DNA from: JBBSZK01 sp964354995
GTDB taxonomy: Archaea; Nanobdellota; Nanobdellia; Pacearchaeales; GW2011-AR1
Assembly (NCBI GenBank): GCA_964354995.1
Contig: CAYHBQ010000001.1
Coordinates: forward strand, 1 to 46,272
Length of the DNA stretch: 46,272 nt
Direction: 5' to 3'
Shown here piece after piece: positions 34,057 to 40,678 of the stretch. The notes beneath the pieces were generated by a model. That model did not search any database and had not been told where the DNA came from. It saw only the letters and a program-made list of their open reading frames with translations. Each line of letters begins with the position of its first letter. Positions within the stretch are counted from its first letter, which is position 1. The position numbers were made by a program, and so were the translations under genes.

Positions 34057-35526
34057 ATGAGGTGTTCTTTAAAGAAATTAAACGTTCAAGCAGGAAAGCC
34101 CATCGCCTTTCTTCATGCGTCCGATGCGCGTATTTTAGGCGTTCACCCAGGGGATAGAATTTTAATACGTACAAATGGAACAAAGGAAATCGCCGTTGTC
34201 GATGTAACGACTACATTCATAAAACGACGAGAGCTAGGACTATCAGATGAAGTTATTCGCTCCCTGAACCTTTCTCTTTCGTCCTCCATCGAGGTACAAC
34301 CTATGAAATTTGCTCAAAGTAGCATTCTTCTCAAGCAGAAACGGGAATGCGACCCCTATACCGAAGAGCAACTTAAGAAAATAATGGGAGATATAGTAAG
34401 TGGGGCGCTAACCGAAGCCGAAATTGCGTATTTTATTTCAGGAATTAATTATTGCGGGATGTCTCTTCAGGAAACGCGGTCGCTTGTTAACGCCATAGTA
34501 AGCACCGGGACTAAACTCTCCTGGGGAACAAAAAAATGTGCCGATAAACATTCAATAGGAGGTATTCCAGGTAATCGTACGACGCCTATCGTTGTAGCCA
34601 TTTGTGCCGCAGCAGGAGTCATTATGCCAAAGACTTCTTCACGCGCCATAACCTCTGCTGCAGGAACCGCAGACACGGTTGAAACACTAGCTCGGGTGAA
34701 TTTTTCAGTGCGCGAGTTACAGGAAATTGTGTATAAAACGGGTGCGTGTCTCGCATGGGGGGGTTCGCTCGGTCTTGCGCCAGCCGACGATAAAATAATC
34801 CAAATAGAGAAAATACTTAATCTAGATCCTGAACCTCAGCTTCTTGCTTCTATTCTGTCAAAGAAGATTGCTGTAGGGAGCAAGTACGTACTCATCGATA
34901 TCCCCTATGGTTTGGGTGCAAAGGTCACGCGCAAGAAAGCACTCGATCTTAAGAAAAAGTTTCTGAAATTAGGAACCTCCTTGGGACTCATTATACAAGT
35001 TGTGCTAACCGAGGGTTCACAACCAATTGGGGATGGGATAGGCCCCTCGCTTGAGATGAGGGATATCGTACGCGTGCTTACTAAAAACAACTCTCCCCAA
35101 GATCTTGAGAAAAAATCAATTTTTCTTGCAGGTAAAATTCTTGAAATGACAAAAAAAGCGAAACCAGGCAAAGGCGCAGCACTTGCGCGCAAAATGTTAT
35201 CGAATGGAAGCGCCTTTGTAAAGTTTAAGGAAATAATTGAGGCACAGGGCGGCTACGTGCGCGAGTTGCCCTTGGCACAATATAAAAAAACGCTCTTTGC
35301 GTCAGCGACGGGAACCATCGAGGCGATTCATAATAGGCTTATTAACACAACGGCCCGAATCGCAGGTTGTCCTCAGGACAAGGCTTCGGGAATTGATCTC
35401 CATGTACACGTCGGAGACAAGGTAAAAAAAGGCGAGCCACTTGTAACGCTTTACGCCGAATCTCTGTTCAAACTCAAATCGGCTTCAACGTTCTTCATAA
35501 CAGACCATCCTATTGAACTAGGATAA
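34057..35526 (+). CDS. deoA: AMP phosphorylase (archaeal thymidine phosphorylase-like)
   Basis: A 489-residue enzyme that splits AMP with phosphate to ribose-1,5-bisphosphate, first step of the archaeal pentose-bisphosphate pathway that ends in type III RuBisCO. An N-terminal beta domain unique to AMP phosphorylases (about 1-85) precedes the phosphorylase core: DKHSIGGIPGNRTTPIVVAI, TSSRAITSAAGTADTVE, WGGSLGLAPADDK. The extra N-domain separates it from thymidine phosphorylase. TATA (tataaaag) centred 25 bp upstream. Neither R15P isomerase nor RuBisCO is in the window. Confidence 0.92.
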   Translation: MRCSLKKLNVQAGKPIAFLHASDARILGVHPGDRILIRTNGTKEIAVVDVTTTFIKRRELGLSDEVIRSLNLSLSSSIEVQPMKFAQSSILLKQKRECDPYTEEQLKKIMGDIVSGALTEAEIAYFISGINYCGMSLQETRSLVNAIVSTGTKLSWGTKKCADKHSIGGIPGNRTTPIVVAICAAAGVIMPKTSSRAITSAAGTADTVETLARVNFSVRELQEIVYKTGACLAWGGSLGLAPADDKIIQIEKILNLDPEPQLLASILSKKIAVGSKYVLIDIPYGLGAKVTRKKALDLKKKFLKLGTSLGLIIQVVLTEGSQPIGDGIGPSLEMRDIVRVLTKNNSPQDLEKKSIFLAGKILEMTKKAKPGKGAALARKMLSNGSAFVKFKEIIEAQGGYVRELPLAQYKKTLFASATGTIEAIHNRLINTTARIAGCPQDKASGIDLHVHVGDKVKKGEPLVTLYAESLFKLKSASTFFITDHPIELG

Positions 35527-35557
35527 TTTTTATAAACCAACAATAGTTCAAGGAAGC

Positions 35558-35845
35558 ATGCACAGACCAATAAAAAAAGATGCGAATTACATGCAGAATC
35601 TCGTTGACTATGTAAAAAGAAATCTCAATAAAGGATACGCGTCTGATTCGCTTCGCTGGGCGTTAATCAATCAAGGTCACTCCCGTATAGAAGTCGATAA
35701 GGCCCTTACTTTGGCACAGGCAGAAGTTTCACGAGAGCGTGTTGCGAGTCGACCCACAGCTTCCCCGCAAACGTCTATATCTTCACCTTCTCTCCAAGTT
35801 GAACCTGAACCAAAACAGCCTTTCTGGAAACGCTTCTTCGGTTAA
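35558..35845 (+). CDS. Small protein with a helical LRWALINQG-type domain
   Basis: A 95-residue protein. Residues about 12-50 form a helical repeat-like unit (NLVDYVKRNLNKGYASDSLR then WALINQGHSRIEVDKALTLA), a domain I associate with DPANN archaeal proteins, where it often occurs next to transmembrane or low-complexity parts. A Ser/Pro linker follows and the C-terminus ends with an aromatic patch QPFWKRFFG, which could bind a membrane or partner. TATA (ttttataaa) is about 27 bp upstream. Its stop abuts the stop of the convergent mazG. Function unknown. Confidence 0.8.
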   Translation: MHRPIKKDANYMQNLVDYVKRNLNKGYASDSLRWALINQGHSRIEVDKALTLAQAEVSRERVASRPTASPQTSISSPSLQVEPEPKQPFWKRFFG

Positions 35846-36154
35846 TCACGCTTTCCCAAATCGCACGGTATCTCGTTTGTAAATCTTATCTATCGCATGA
35901 TTAAACGCCTCGTCTAGGTCAATACCCATTGAATTAGCCATACAACACAACGTCACAATGACATCAGCCATCTCATCACCCACTTCTTTCACGTCCTCTT
36001 CTGCTTTCTTTTTCTTAGGTCCAAAACGATGATTTAGTTCTCGAGCAAGTTCTCCCGTCTCTTCGGTGAGGCGCGCCATCATTTCAAGAGGTTTCCAATA
36101 CTCCGCGCCCACGCTCTTGAACCAGTCATCAACTCGTTTTTGATGCTCTTTCAC
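35846..36154 (-). CDS. MazG-like nucleotide pyrophosphohydrolase
   Basis: A 102-residue all-helical MazG domain protein, which hydrolyses NTPs or dNTPs to NMP and pyrophosphate. The Mg-binding helices show MMARLTEETGELARELNHRF (EExxE-type) and EVGDEMADVIVTLCCMANSM (ExxD-type). It uses a GTG start at 36154, with a TATA-like cttattaatc on the minus strand about 23 bp upstream. Likely house-cleaning of non-canonical nucleotides. Confidence 0.88.
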   Translation of the reverse strand: MKEHQKRVDDWFKSVGAEYWKPLEMMARLTEETGELARELNHRFGPKKKKAEEDVKEVGDEMADVIVTLCCMANSMGIDLDEAFNHAIDKIYKRDTVRFGKA

Positions 36155-36206
36155 CTCGTTTTATGGCTGGGAGATTAATAAGGATTTATGTAATTGGAAG
36201 AAATGT

Positions 36207-36218
36207 ACGCCCGGACCC
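36207..36218. repeat. Left copy of a 12-bp direct repeat matching the 3' end of tRNA-Ser
   Basis: The sequence acgcccggaccc here is identical to 37303-37314, which covers the discriminator, the 3' acceptor strand and the first T-stem bases of tRNA-Ser. The two copies bracket the A+T-rich GH114 gene, the arrangement expected of attL/attR after integration into a tRNA 3' end. No tRNA structure can be built around this left copy. Confidence 0.6.
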
Positions 36219-36270
36219 CGCGCGAGAATAAAGTGCCCCAATCCGGTTTTATTCGCTTAAATTTATGTCT

Positions 36271-36311
36271 TCTGATATAATTAAATAATAGAATATTATA
36301 TTAATATCAGA
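36271..36311. repeat. A+T-rich inverted repeat directly upstream of GH114 gene
   Basis: TCTGATAT (36271-36278) pairs perfectly with ATATCAGA (36304-36311), and the inner part also contains AATAATA/TATTAT complementarity, giving a nearly palindromic 41-bp element. It ends 5 bp before the ATG at 36317 and includes the TATA-like tattatattaat, so it could be an operator over the promoter or an insertion-related palindrome. Confidence 0.6.
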
Positions 36312-36316
36312 ATAAA

Positions 36317-37243
36317 ATGGAAATTAAAAAGGGGTTGTTCGTGTTAATTTTTGCGGGAATTCTTTTGCTCGGGGGCTACACTATAAAAAAAATAGTAGAC
36401 GATGTTGCAGGACAATCACTGGCTGAAAAAACTGAAAACATAACTGCGGAACAAAGTGTTTCAAGCATAGATGTCGTTAAAGCAAATAAATCAGGATCAC
36501 AAGAAGTGCAAAAAACTAATGAAGGTTCGGAGAACATTGTTTGGTGGAAACCAAATCCAAATACGTCGTGGCAATGGCAATTAATGGGAACAATAAATCA
36601 AAACTATGATGTGGAGATGTATGATCTCGATTTATTTGATAATTCAAAAGAGGTCATAAATGCATTGCAAAATAAAGGTATAAAAGTTATTTGCTATTTT
36701 AGTGCTGGAAGTTATGAAAACTGGAGAATCGACAAGGATGATTTTCCAATTGAGGTTCAGGGAAAAACTCTAGAAGGATGGGAAGATGAAAAATGGCTTG
36801 ACATTTCCAAAATTGACTTGCTTGCACCTATTATGAAAAACAGATTAGATTTAGCAGTAGAAAAAGAGTGTGATGGTGTTGAGCCAGATAATGTAGATGG
36901 TTATTTGAACGATAATGGGTTTGATTTAACCTATCAAGACCAACTGGCCTATAATAAATGGCTTGCAGAAGAAGCTCATAAAAGAGGTTTAACAGTTGGT
37001 TTGAAAAATGATCTAGAGCAAATTTCTGAATTGGTCGATTATTTTGATTTTGCTTTAAATGAACAATGTTTTGAATATAATGAGTGTGAAACTCTTTTGC
37101 CATTCATTGAACAAGATAAGGCCGTTTTTGGTGTAGAATATGAATTACAACCAGCAGAATTTTGCAACGAGGCAATTGAGTTAAACTTTGATTGGTTGAA
37201 GATGGAATATGAGTTGGATGGCGGAAGAATCTCTTGCAGATAG
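36317..37243 (+). CDS. GH114-like (endo-alpha-1,4-polygalactosaminidase / TM1410 family) secreted protein
   Basis: A 308-residue protein: an N-terminal signal anchor (residues about 6-24, no lipobox Cys), a short linker, then a TIM-barrel of the GH114/TM1410 family from residue 75 onward. Seen are WWKPNPNTSWQWQLMGTIN, VICYFSAGSYENWR, CDGVEPDNVDGY (the acidic active-site strand) and LKNDLEQ. Such enzymes cut galactosaminogalactan-like amino-sugar polymers. It is clearly A+T-richer than its neighbours, with different codon use, and sits between two copies of a tRNA 3' end, so it was probably acquired. Start after an A+T-rich inverted repeat. Confidence 0.88.
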   Translation: MEIKKGLFVLIFAGILLLGGYTIKKIVDDVAGQSLAEKTENITAEQSVSSIDVVKANKSGSQEVQKTNEGSENIVWWKPNPNTSWQWQLMGTINQNYDVEMYDLDLFDNSKEVINALQNKGIKVICYFSAGSYENWRIDKDDFPIEVQGKTLEGWEDEKWLDISKIDLLAPIMKNRLDLAVEKECDGVEPDNVDGYLNDNGFDLTYQDQLAYNKWLAEEAHKRGLTVGLKNDLEQISELVDYFDFALNEQCFEYNECETLLPFIEQDKAVFGVEYELQPAEFCNEAIELNFDWLKMEYELDGGRISCR

Positions 37244-37302
37244 TTAAAATTCTATAATTTTAGCGTTGCATTTTCCACACATCTAATATACCCAAGTAGG
37301 AG

Positions 37303-37314
37303 ACGCCCGGACCC
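37303..37314. repeat. Right copy of the 12-bp direct repeat (within tRNA-Ser 3' end)
   Basis: Identical to 36207-36218. Covers the discriminator, the whole 3' acceptor strand and the last T-stem bases of the tRNA on the minus strand, plus one flanking base. See the left copy. Confidence 0.6.
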
Positions 37315-37414
37315 GGAATCGAACCGGGATATCCCGAAGGAAACTGGTTCTCTCGTTTTTCGAGTTTATCGATGCTAACTCAAGACCAGCGCAATACCAT
37401 TATGCGATCCGGGC
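37304..37414 (-). tRNA. tRNA-Ser(UGA) with an intron after position 37
   Basis: On the minus strand: acceptor GCCCGGA/TCCGGGC, anticodon stem CTGGT/ACCAG, T arm CCCGG-TTCGATT-CCGGG, discriminator G, no encoded CCA. The anticodon loop is CTTGAG plus A, giving anticodon TGA. About 29 nt separate G37 from A38, read as an intron at the usual archaeal 37/38 site; splice points are not proven, since GAGTT/AACTC pairing could shift them. A 15-nt variable region with a small TTCC/GGGA stem makes it class II, which with discriminator G supports Ser over Leu. The D arm is short (3-bp stem). Mature length about 82 nt. Confidence 0.88.
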
Positions 37415-37460
37415 ACATAGGTGTATAGAAAAACCGTTTTTAAAGGTTTACTAGCTACAA

Positions 37461-37787
37461 CTAAGAAAAAGACTGTTCGGTAAAAATAAAAGTAAAATCT
37501 TTTCCGAACTGCGATGCAAGTCCCGCAGCTGATTCTTCCGCCTTCTTTTCTTCAGCAGGTGCCGCAGCCTCAGGCGCAGCAGCTCCGCCAGCAGCAGGTG
37601 CCGCAACAGCAATCTGTGCGTTAGCGAGTTCCGTTGCAATATCAACACCGTGTAAGCTTGCAATAAGCGTCTTGACTTTAGCTTCGTCAACATGAGCTCC
37701 AGCGGCCTCGATGACTTTCTTCAAATGAGTCTCATCAACTGGCTTGCCAAGCTTATGAAGTAACAAAGCTCCGTAAATATATTCCAT
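37461..37787 (-). CDS. rpl12: Ribosomal stalk protein P1 (aL12) with atypical C-terminus
   Basis: A 108-residue acidic stalk protein. The N-terminal dimerisation domain (MEYIYGALLLHKLGKPVDET, GVDIATELANAQIA) is followed by an Ala/Pro/Gly hinge (AAPAAGGAAAPEAAAPAEEK) and the elongation factor-binding tip, here GLASQFG. In archaea P1 usually ends at this G-L-x-x-L-F-G; here 13 further residues (KDFTFIFTEQSFS) follow before TAG. Start overlaps the uL10 stop (TAATG). Last gene of the uL1-uL10-P1 unit; T-rich transcript in the tail may also act in termination. Confidence 0.92.
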   Translation of the reverse strand: MEYIYGALLLHKLGKPVDETHLKKVIEAAGAHVDEAKVKTLIASLHGVDIATELANAQIAVAAPAAGGAAAPEAAAPAEEKKAEESAAGLASQFGKDFTFIFTEQSFS

Positions 37788-38572
37788 TATATGCCCTCCT
37801 TTATCATGTTTTGAATAGCCTTTTCATGTGTACTCGCCTTAGCAATAAAGTACTTGATGGTCTGATCCGTGTAATAATCTCGCCCTACCGCAAATCCGAC
37901 GGCCTTTCTAATAAGCTCTCGTAACTCATTGAGTGTGCCTTCCTTATCAATACGTATACCCGCATATACCTTATCATCCTTTCCATCATAGGCTGCAAGC
38001 GGAATAAATCCTACTTTCATAGGGCTCACACCCAATTTACCAAGTACGCTTGCAACATTTTCTTTTATCGCCTCTCCTTTCTTGGCCACAATCGCACCTT
38101 TGATAATTTCTAATTTTCCTTCTTTAACGGCCACCTTTAATCCTGCCCCTGAAAGTTCAGATATCGCTGGACCAGGGACTAAATCAGTAGGCCCAGCCGG
38201 AATTTCAATATCTTCAAGGGCAATATCGCCCGCACGAGCTTTACTCGGAATTTGATTATCTGATAAAATGCCCGAGAGCGCAAATGCATCTTCCTCTGAG
38301 AAGAAAAAGGCAATGTCTGCTGTTAATTGCGATTTAAGTTCGATGATTCCGCCTTTACCGATGAGTTCAATGGCGCGAATCGCTGCATTTTTCTTAACCA
38401 TAATAACATCGGCAGTTCCTCGCAGACTCTTTTTAATTGCATGAAACTGCGAGCTAGGCAATCCCTTACACGACGCGATAAGCGTGGTACGAGATTTCTT
38501 CATGCGTTCAGCAAGCTTCTTAACAAGCTCTACTTTTCCTTTAGGGACAGGTTTTATACGTTGGCGAGTCAT
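37787..38572 (-). CDS. rpl10: Ribosomal stalk protein uL10 (P0), short
   Basis: A 261-residue stalk base protein that binds uL11-region 23S rRNA and carries P1 dimers. The core has KKSRTTLIASCKGLPSSQFH, VMVKKNAAIRAIELIG-type (VIMVKKNAAIRAIELIG) and FIPLAAYDGKDDKVYAG. It stops soon after the first C-terminal spine-like segment (FIAKASTHEKAIQNMIKEGI). Most archaeal P0 proteins (290-340 residues) continue with further P1-binding helices and an acidic GLGALFG tail, which are missing here. Overlaps uL1 by 4 bp at its start. Confidence 0.93.
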   Translation of the reverse strand: MTRQRIKPVPKGKVELVKKLAERMKKSRTTLIASCKGLPSSQFHAIKKSLRGTADVIMVKKNAAIRAIELIGKGGIIELKSQLTADIAFFFSEEDAFALSGILSDNQIPSKARAGDIALEDIEIPAGPTDLVPGPAISELSGAGLKVAVKEGKLEIIKGAIVAKKGEAIKENVASVLGKLGVSPMKVGFIPLAAYDGKDDKVYAGIRIDKEGTLNELRELIRKAVGFAVGRDYYTDQTIKYFIAKASTHEKAIQNMIKEGI

Positions 38573-39186
38573 AGACTTTCGACCTTAATAGGCGCCCCCA
38601 TAGTGAGTTTAATCATAACCTTGCGTATATTCTCTTTTTTAGCTGGCAACACGTTAACGATATCATTGTAGACCGTTCGAATATTCTGAGCAAGGTGCTC
38701 ATCGCTCATGGTCTCTTTTCCGATTGCAATACGGATAGCCGGTTCTTTCGCTTTGATCTTAATCGATTGAGAAATGCGTGCGAGCAGTGCTTTAATCGCT
38801 TCAGGAGTTTCTTGCATAAGGACTCCCAACTGCGGAGTCGGCATTTTACCTGTCGGCCCAAGGGACTTACCGAATGCAGTTGCAACGGCCGGCATGACCT
38901 TCGCACTTGCAATGAAGAAGTCATAATCCCGTACGAGTAACTTAAGCGCTTTTTTATCTTTATACTTATCAAATTCTGCTTTCATCACAGTTTTGACAAG
39001 GTCGCTCTTATTTTCAAGAAACCCACACACGCGCTTCTCAGAGAAAACATGAGGAATTGTGCTCACCACGTTAACGCTATCGCGTCGCATGTCCATTCCC
39101 TTTAAACTGATAAGTAAATCAACTGTCTGTTCGAACTTTCGTTTGTCTCCCTTGCGGATTTCTTTAAGTGCGTTTTCGAGTTCCAT
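38569..39186 (-). CDS. rpl1: Ribosomal protein uL1
   Basis: A 205-residue two-domain L1-stalk protein. Sequences KAEFDKYKDKKALKLLVRDY, KSLGPTGKMPTPQLGVLMQE and VMIKLTMGAPIKVESL are characteristic. Unusually for this window, it has a leader of about 64 nt, with a nested hairpin right before an aggag SD; see the separate entry. First gene of uL1-uL10-P1. uL11, normally next to it in archaea, lies 6.4 kb away in the opposite direction. Confidence 0.95.
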   Translation of the reverse strand: MELENALKEIRKGDKRKFEQTVDLLISLKGMDMRRDSVNVVSTIPHVFSEKRVCGFLENKSDLVKTVMKAEFDKYKDKKALKLLVRDYDFFIASAKVMPAVATAFGKSLGPTGKMPTPQLGVLMQETPEAIKALLARISQSIKIKAKEPAIRIAIGKETMSDEHLAQNIRTVYNDIVNVLPAKKENIRKVMIKLTMGAPIKVESL

Positions 39187-39280
39187 GTGTGTCTCCTACG
39201 TGATGACCTCCCGACCCAGAAAAAAGGTCTGCAGGTACGTAGTATGCGACGAAACTGGATTGAAAGAGGGTATTTAAATG
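39187..39280 (-). promoter_or_regulatory. uL1 promoter and hairpin leader (candidate L1 operator)
   Basis: The TATA box catttaaata (minus strand, 39271-39280) sets a start near 39250. The leader holds a nested stem: CTACGT (39242-39237) pairs ACGTAG (39201-39196); inside, after a 7-nt/3-nt asymmetric loop, GACCT (39229-39225) pairs AGGTC (39209-39205) around a 15-nt loop. The SD aggag begins in the closing stem. Helix-asymmetric loop-helix is the general shape of known L1-binding sites, so translational autocontrol is inferred. Confidence 0.5.
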
Positions 39281-39361
39281 TGTCTCTTAATAAATGCAAT
39301 CAAGAGCCACTGTTCTCTCAACAAACCGAAAAATCTATAAAATTAAGTTCTCTAAAAGATT

Positions 39362-39775
39362 ATGAAATTTGATAGCCTTAGGAAAAACGACCTTCATTTG
39401 ATTGCAAGTTTTGTTTTGTTATCGGTCTTCTTATCTTTTTTCTACTTGTCAAACGGTCTTTCTGAAAGTACACTTATTCTTCTTTCTTCGATAAGTGCAC
39501 TTATTTCTTTTCTTTTTCTTCTGAAGATAGTCTGCTTAGAAGTAAATTATAAACGATGGGGATTCGTAATCTGCACGATACTTTTTTCTCCAATTTCTCT
39601 ATTAGTCGGAGCTTTTTTTGTATTGGGGCCAAGCCCCTCTTTCTTTTTAGCTTCTATAACCTTCCTACCTTTTAGCTGTCTTTCTCCAGCGTCGCTCATT
39701 TTTTACTTCACAGAATACCGTCCCTTTCTAAAAGGAAAAAAGAATGAAAAAGAAATAAAAGAGGGAATTTATTAA
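39362..39775 (+). CDS. Small integral membrane protein, unknown function
   Basis: A 137-residue protein with four hydrophobic segments (about 12-30, 36-55, 66-88 and 90-113), short loops and a charged C-terminal tail (KGKKNEKEIKEG). No family recognised. A TATA-like tataaaat lies 22-23 bp upstream of the ATG, so it appears leaderless. Convergent with another small membrane protein 17 bp away. Confidence 0.65.
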   Translation: MKFDSLRKNDLHLIASFVLLSVFLSFFYLSNGLSESTLILLSSISALISFLFLLKIVCLEVNYKRWGFVICTILFSPISLLVGAFFVLGPSPSFFLASITFLPFSCLSPASLIFYFTEYRPFLKGKKNEKEIKEGIY

Positions 39776-39792
39776 AGGGGTTCGTTTGATTT

Positions 39793-40143
39793 TCATGAAG
39801 GAAATCCTTTGTCTCTTTCTCGATATAGATAAGACATAGCCCTCTTGTGTCGGTTGTTTAAGGCGAATAATTTGTATAATCCTCCCACAAGAAGGGTAGC
39901 CGAAATTATAAGAAAAAAGAGGGCATAATTTTTAAAGAAGTTATCTAGTCCATTTATCGAACCCATGGTTCCTCCGGAAAAAAGAATGGCTACTCCTAGT
40001 CCAATAAGCCATTTTGGAATATCCAAGTCTCTTTCATATCTAAACTTGACTAAATCAATTAAGTTATTAACATCCCTGAAGTCTCCTCTCGTCTTTTTTA
40101 AATCATTAAACCATCCCAAACCAAAAGAAGAGGAATCAGCCAC
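39793..40143 (-). CDS. Small two-span membrane protein, unknown function
   Basis: A 116-residue protein with a soluble N-terminal part (FNDLKKTRGDFRDVNNLIDL) and two membrane spans (about 45-62 and 72-92), then a basic tail (NNRHKRAMSYLYRERDKG). No family recognised. TATA (gttttaaata on the minus strand, near 40169) is 26 bp upstream of the ATG, which supports it as a real gene. Confidence 0.7.
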   Translation of the reverse strand: MADSSSFGLGWFNDLKKTRGDFRDVNNLIDLVKFRYERDLDIPKWLIGLGVAILFSGGTMGSINGLDNFFKNYALFFLIISATLLVGGLYKLFALNNRHKRAMSYLYRERDKGFPS

Positions 40144-40174
40144 TCTGCCGAGACCTTAATAATCTATTTAAAAC

Positions 40175-40627
40175 TTATTGCACGTTATCAATCTTGCCGA
40201 GATACTCTTTCACACGTTCAATGGTCTGAGGAATAAGAAATCCTTCTATCTTCTGTTCAAATAAATGCGATAAGGGCTCAAATTCCGCAAGCCGATACAC
40301 GTTATTTTTCTTGTCGACAAGCATCAAGTCCCGCAGGCGTTTTAATTGTCGGCGAATATTGCTTTCTGCAAGCCCTTTAGGTTCAAGCGAATGTTCCTGT
40401 CGCAATGCTTTAATCTTATCGATAATCTCAAACGAAGTCATTTCCTTACGCTCTTTACGTGCGTCGTCTAACGCGAGCAAGACATCTACCATCACATCTC
40501 GTGAATCGCCGGGCTGCAAAAGTCCAAGGCTTAAACAGATTTTTTTAACCAACTCTCTTCGGCTTGTCTCATACGGGCGCTCATACCTTCTGAGTGTAAT
40601 CTCGTTTAACGGAGCATCGCGAGCCAT
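40175..40627 (-). CDS. Winged-helix DNA-binding protein
   Basis: A 150-residue, highly charged protein. The central part (about 65-112: MTSFEIIDKIKALRQ, LAESNIRRQLKRLRDLMLVD, NNVYRLAEF) has the spacing of a winged helix-turn-helix, with SNIRRQLKRLRDLML as recognition helix. The flanks are helical. Probably a transcriptional regulator, perhaps of the divergent CARF-like gene with which it shares a promoter. I do not recognise a named family. Confidence 0.65.
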   Translation of the reverse strand: MARDAPLNEITLRRYERPYETSRRELVKKICLSLGLLQPGDSRDVMVDVLLALDDARKERKEMTSFEIIDKIKALRQEHSLEPKGLAESNIRRQLKRLRDLMLVDKKNNVYRLAEFEPLSHLFEQKIEGFLIPQTIERVKEYLGKIDNVQ

Positions 40628-40650
40628 TACTCACTCTGATACGAGAAAGG

Positions 40651-40656
40651 TTATAA
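40651..40656. promoter_or_regulatory. Shared bidirectional TATA box, winged-helix gene / CARF-like gene
   Basis: TTATAA, centre 40653.5, in a 51-bp divergent spacer. The minus-strand ATG (40627) is 26.5 bp away and the plus-strand ATG (40679) is 25.5 bp away. No other TATA candidate is present. Confidence 0.7.
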
Positions 40657-40678
40657 AGCTACCTCCGCCCACGGTAGC

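Noticed and set aside
36207..36245. A second tRNA gene left of GH114
   Set aside because: Only the 3' acceptor-like dozen bases are present; no T loop, anticodon arm or 5' acceptor strand can be drawn.
37304..37414. tRNA-Leu
   Set aside because: Anticodon read as TGA and discriminator G both point to Ser; archaeal Leu has discriminator A.
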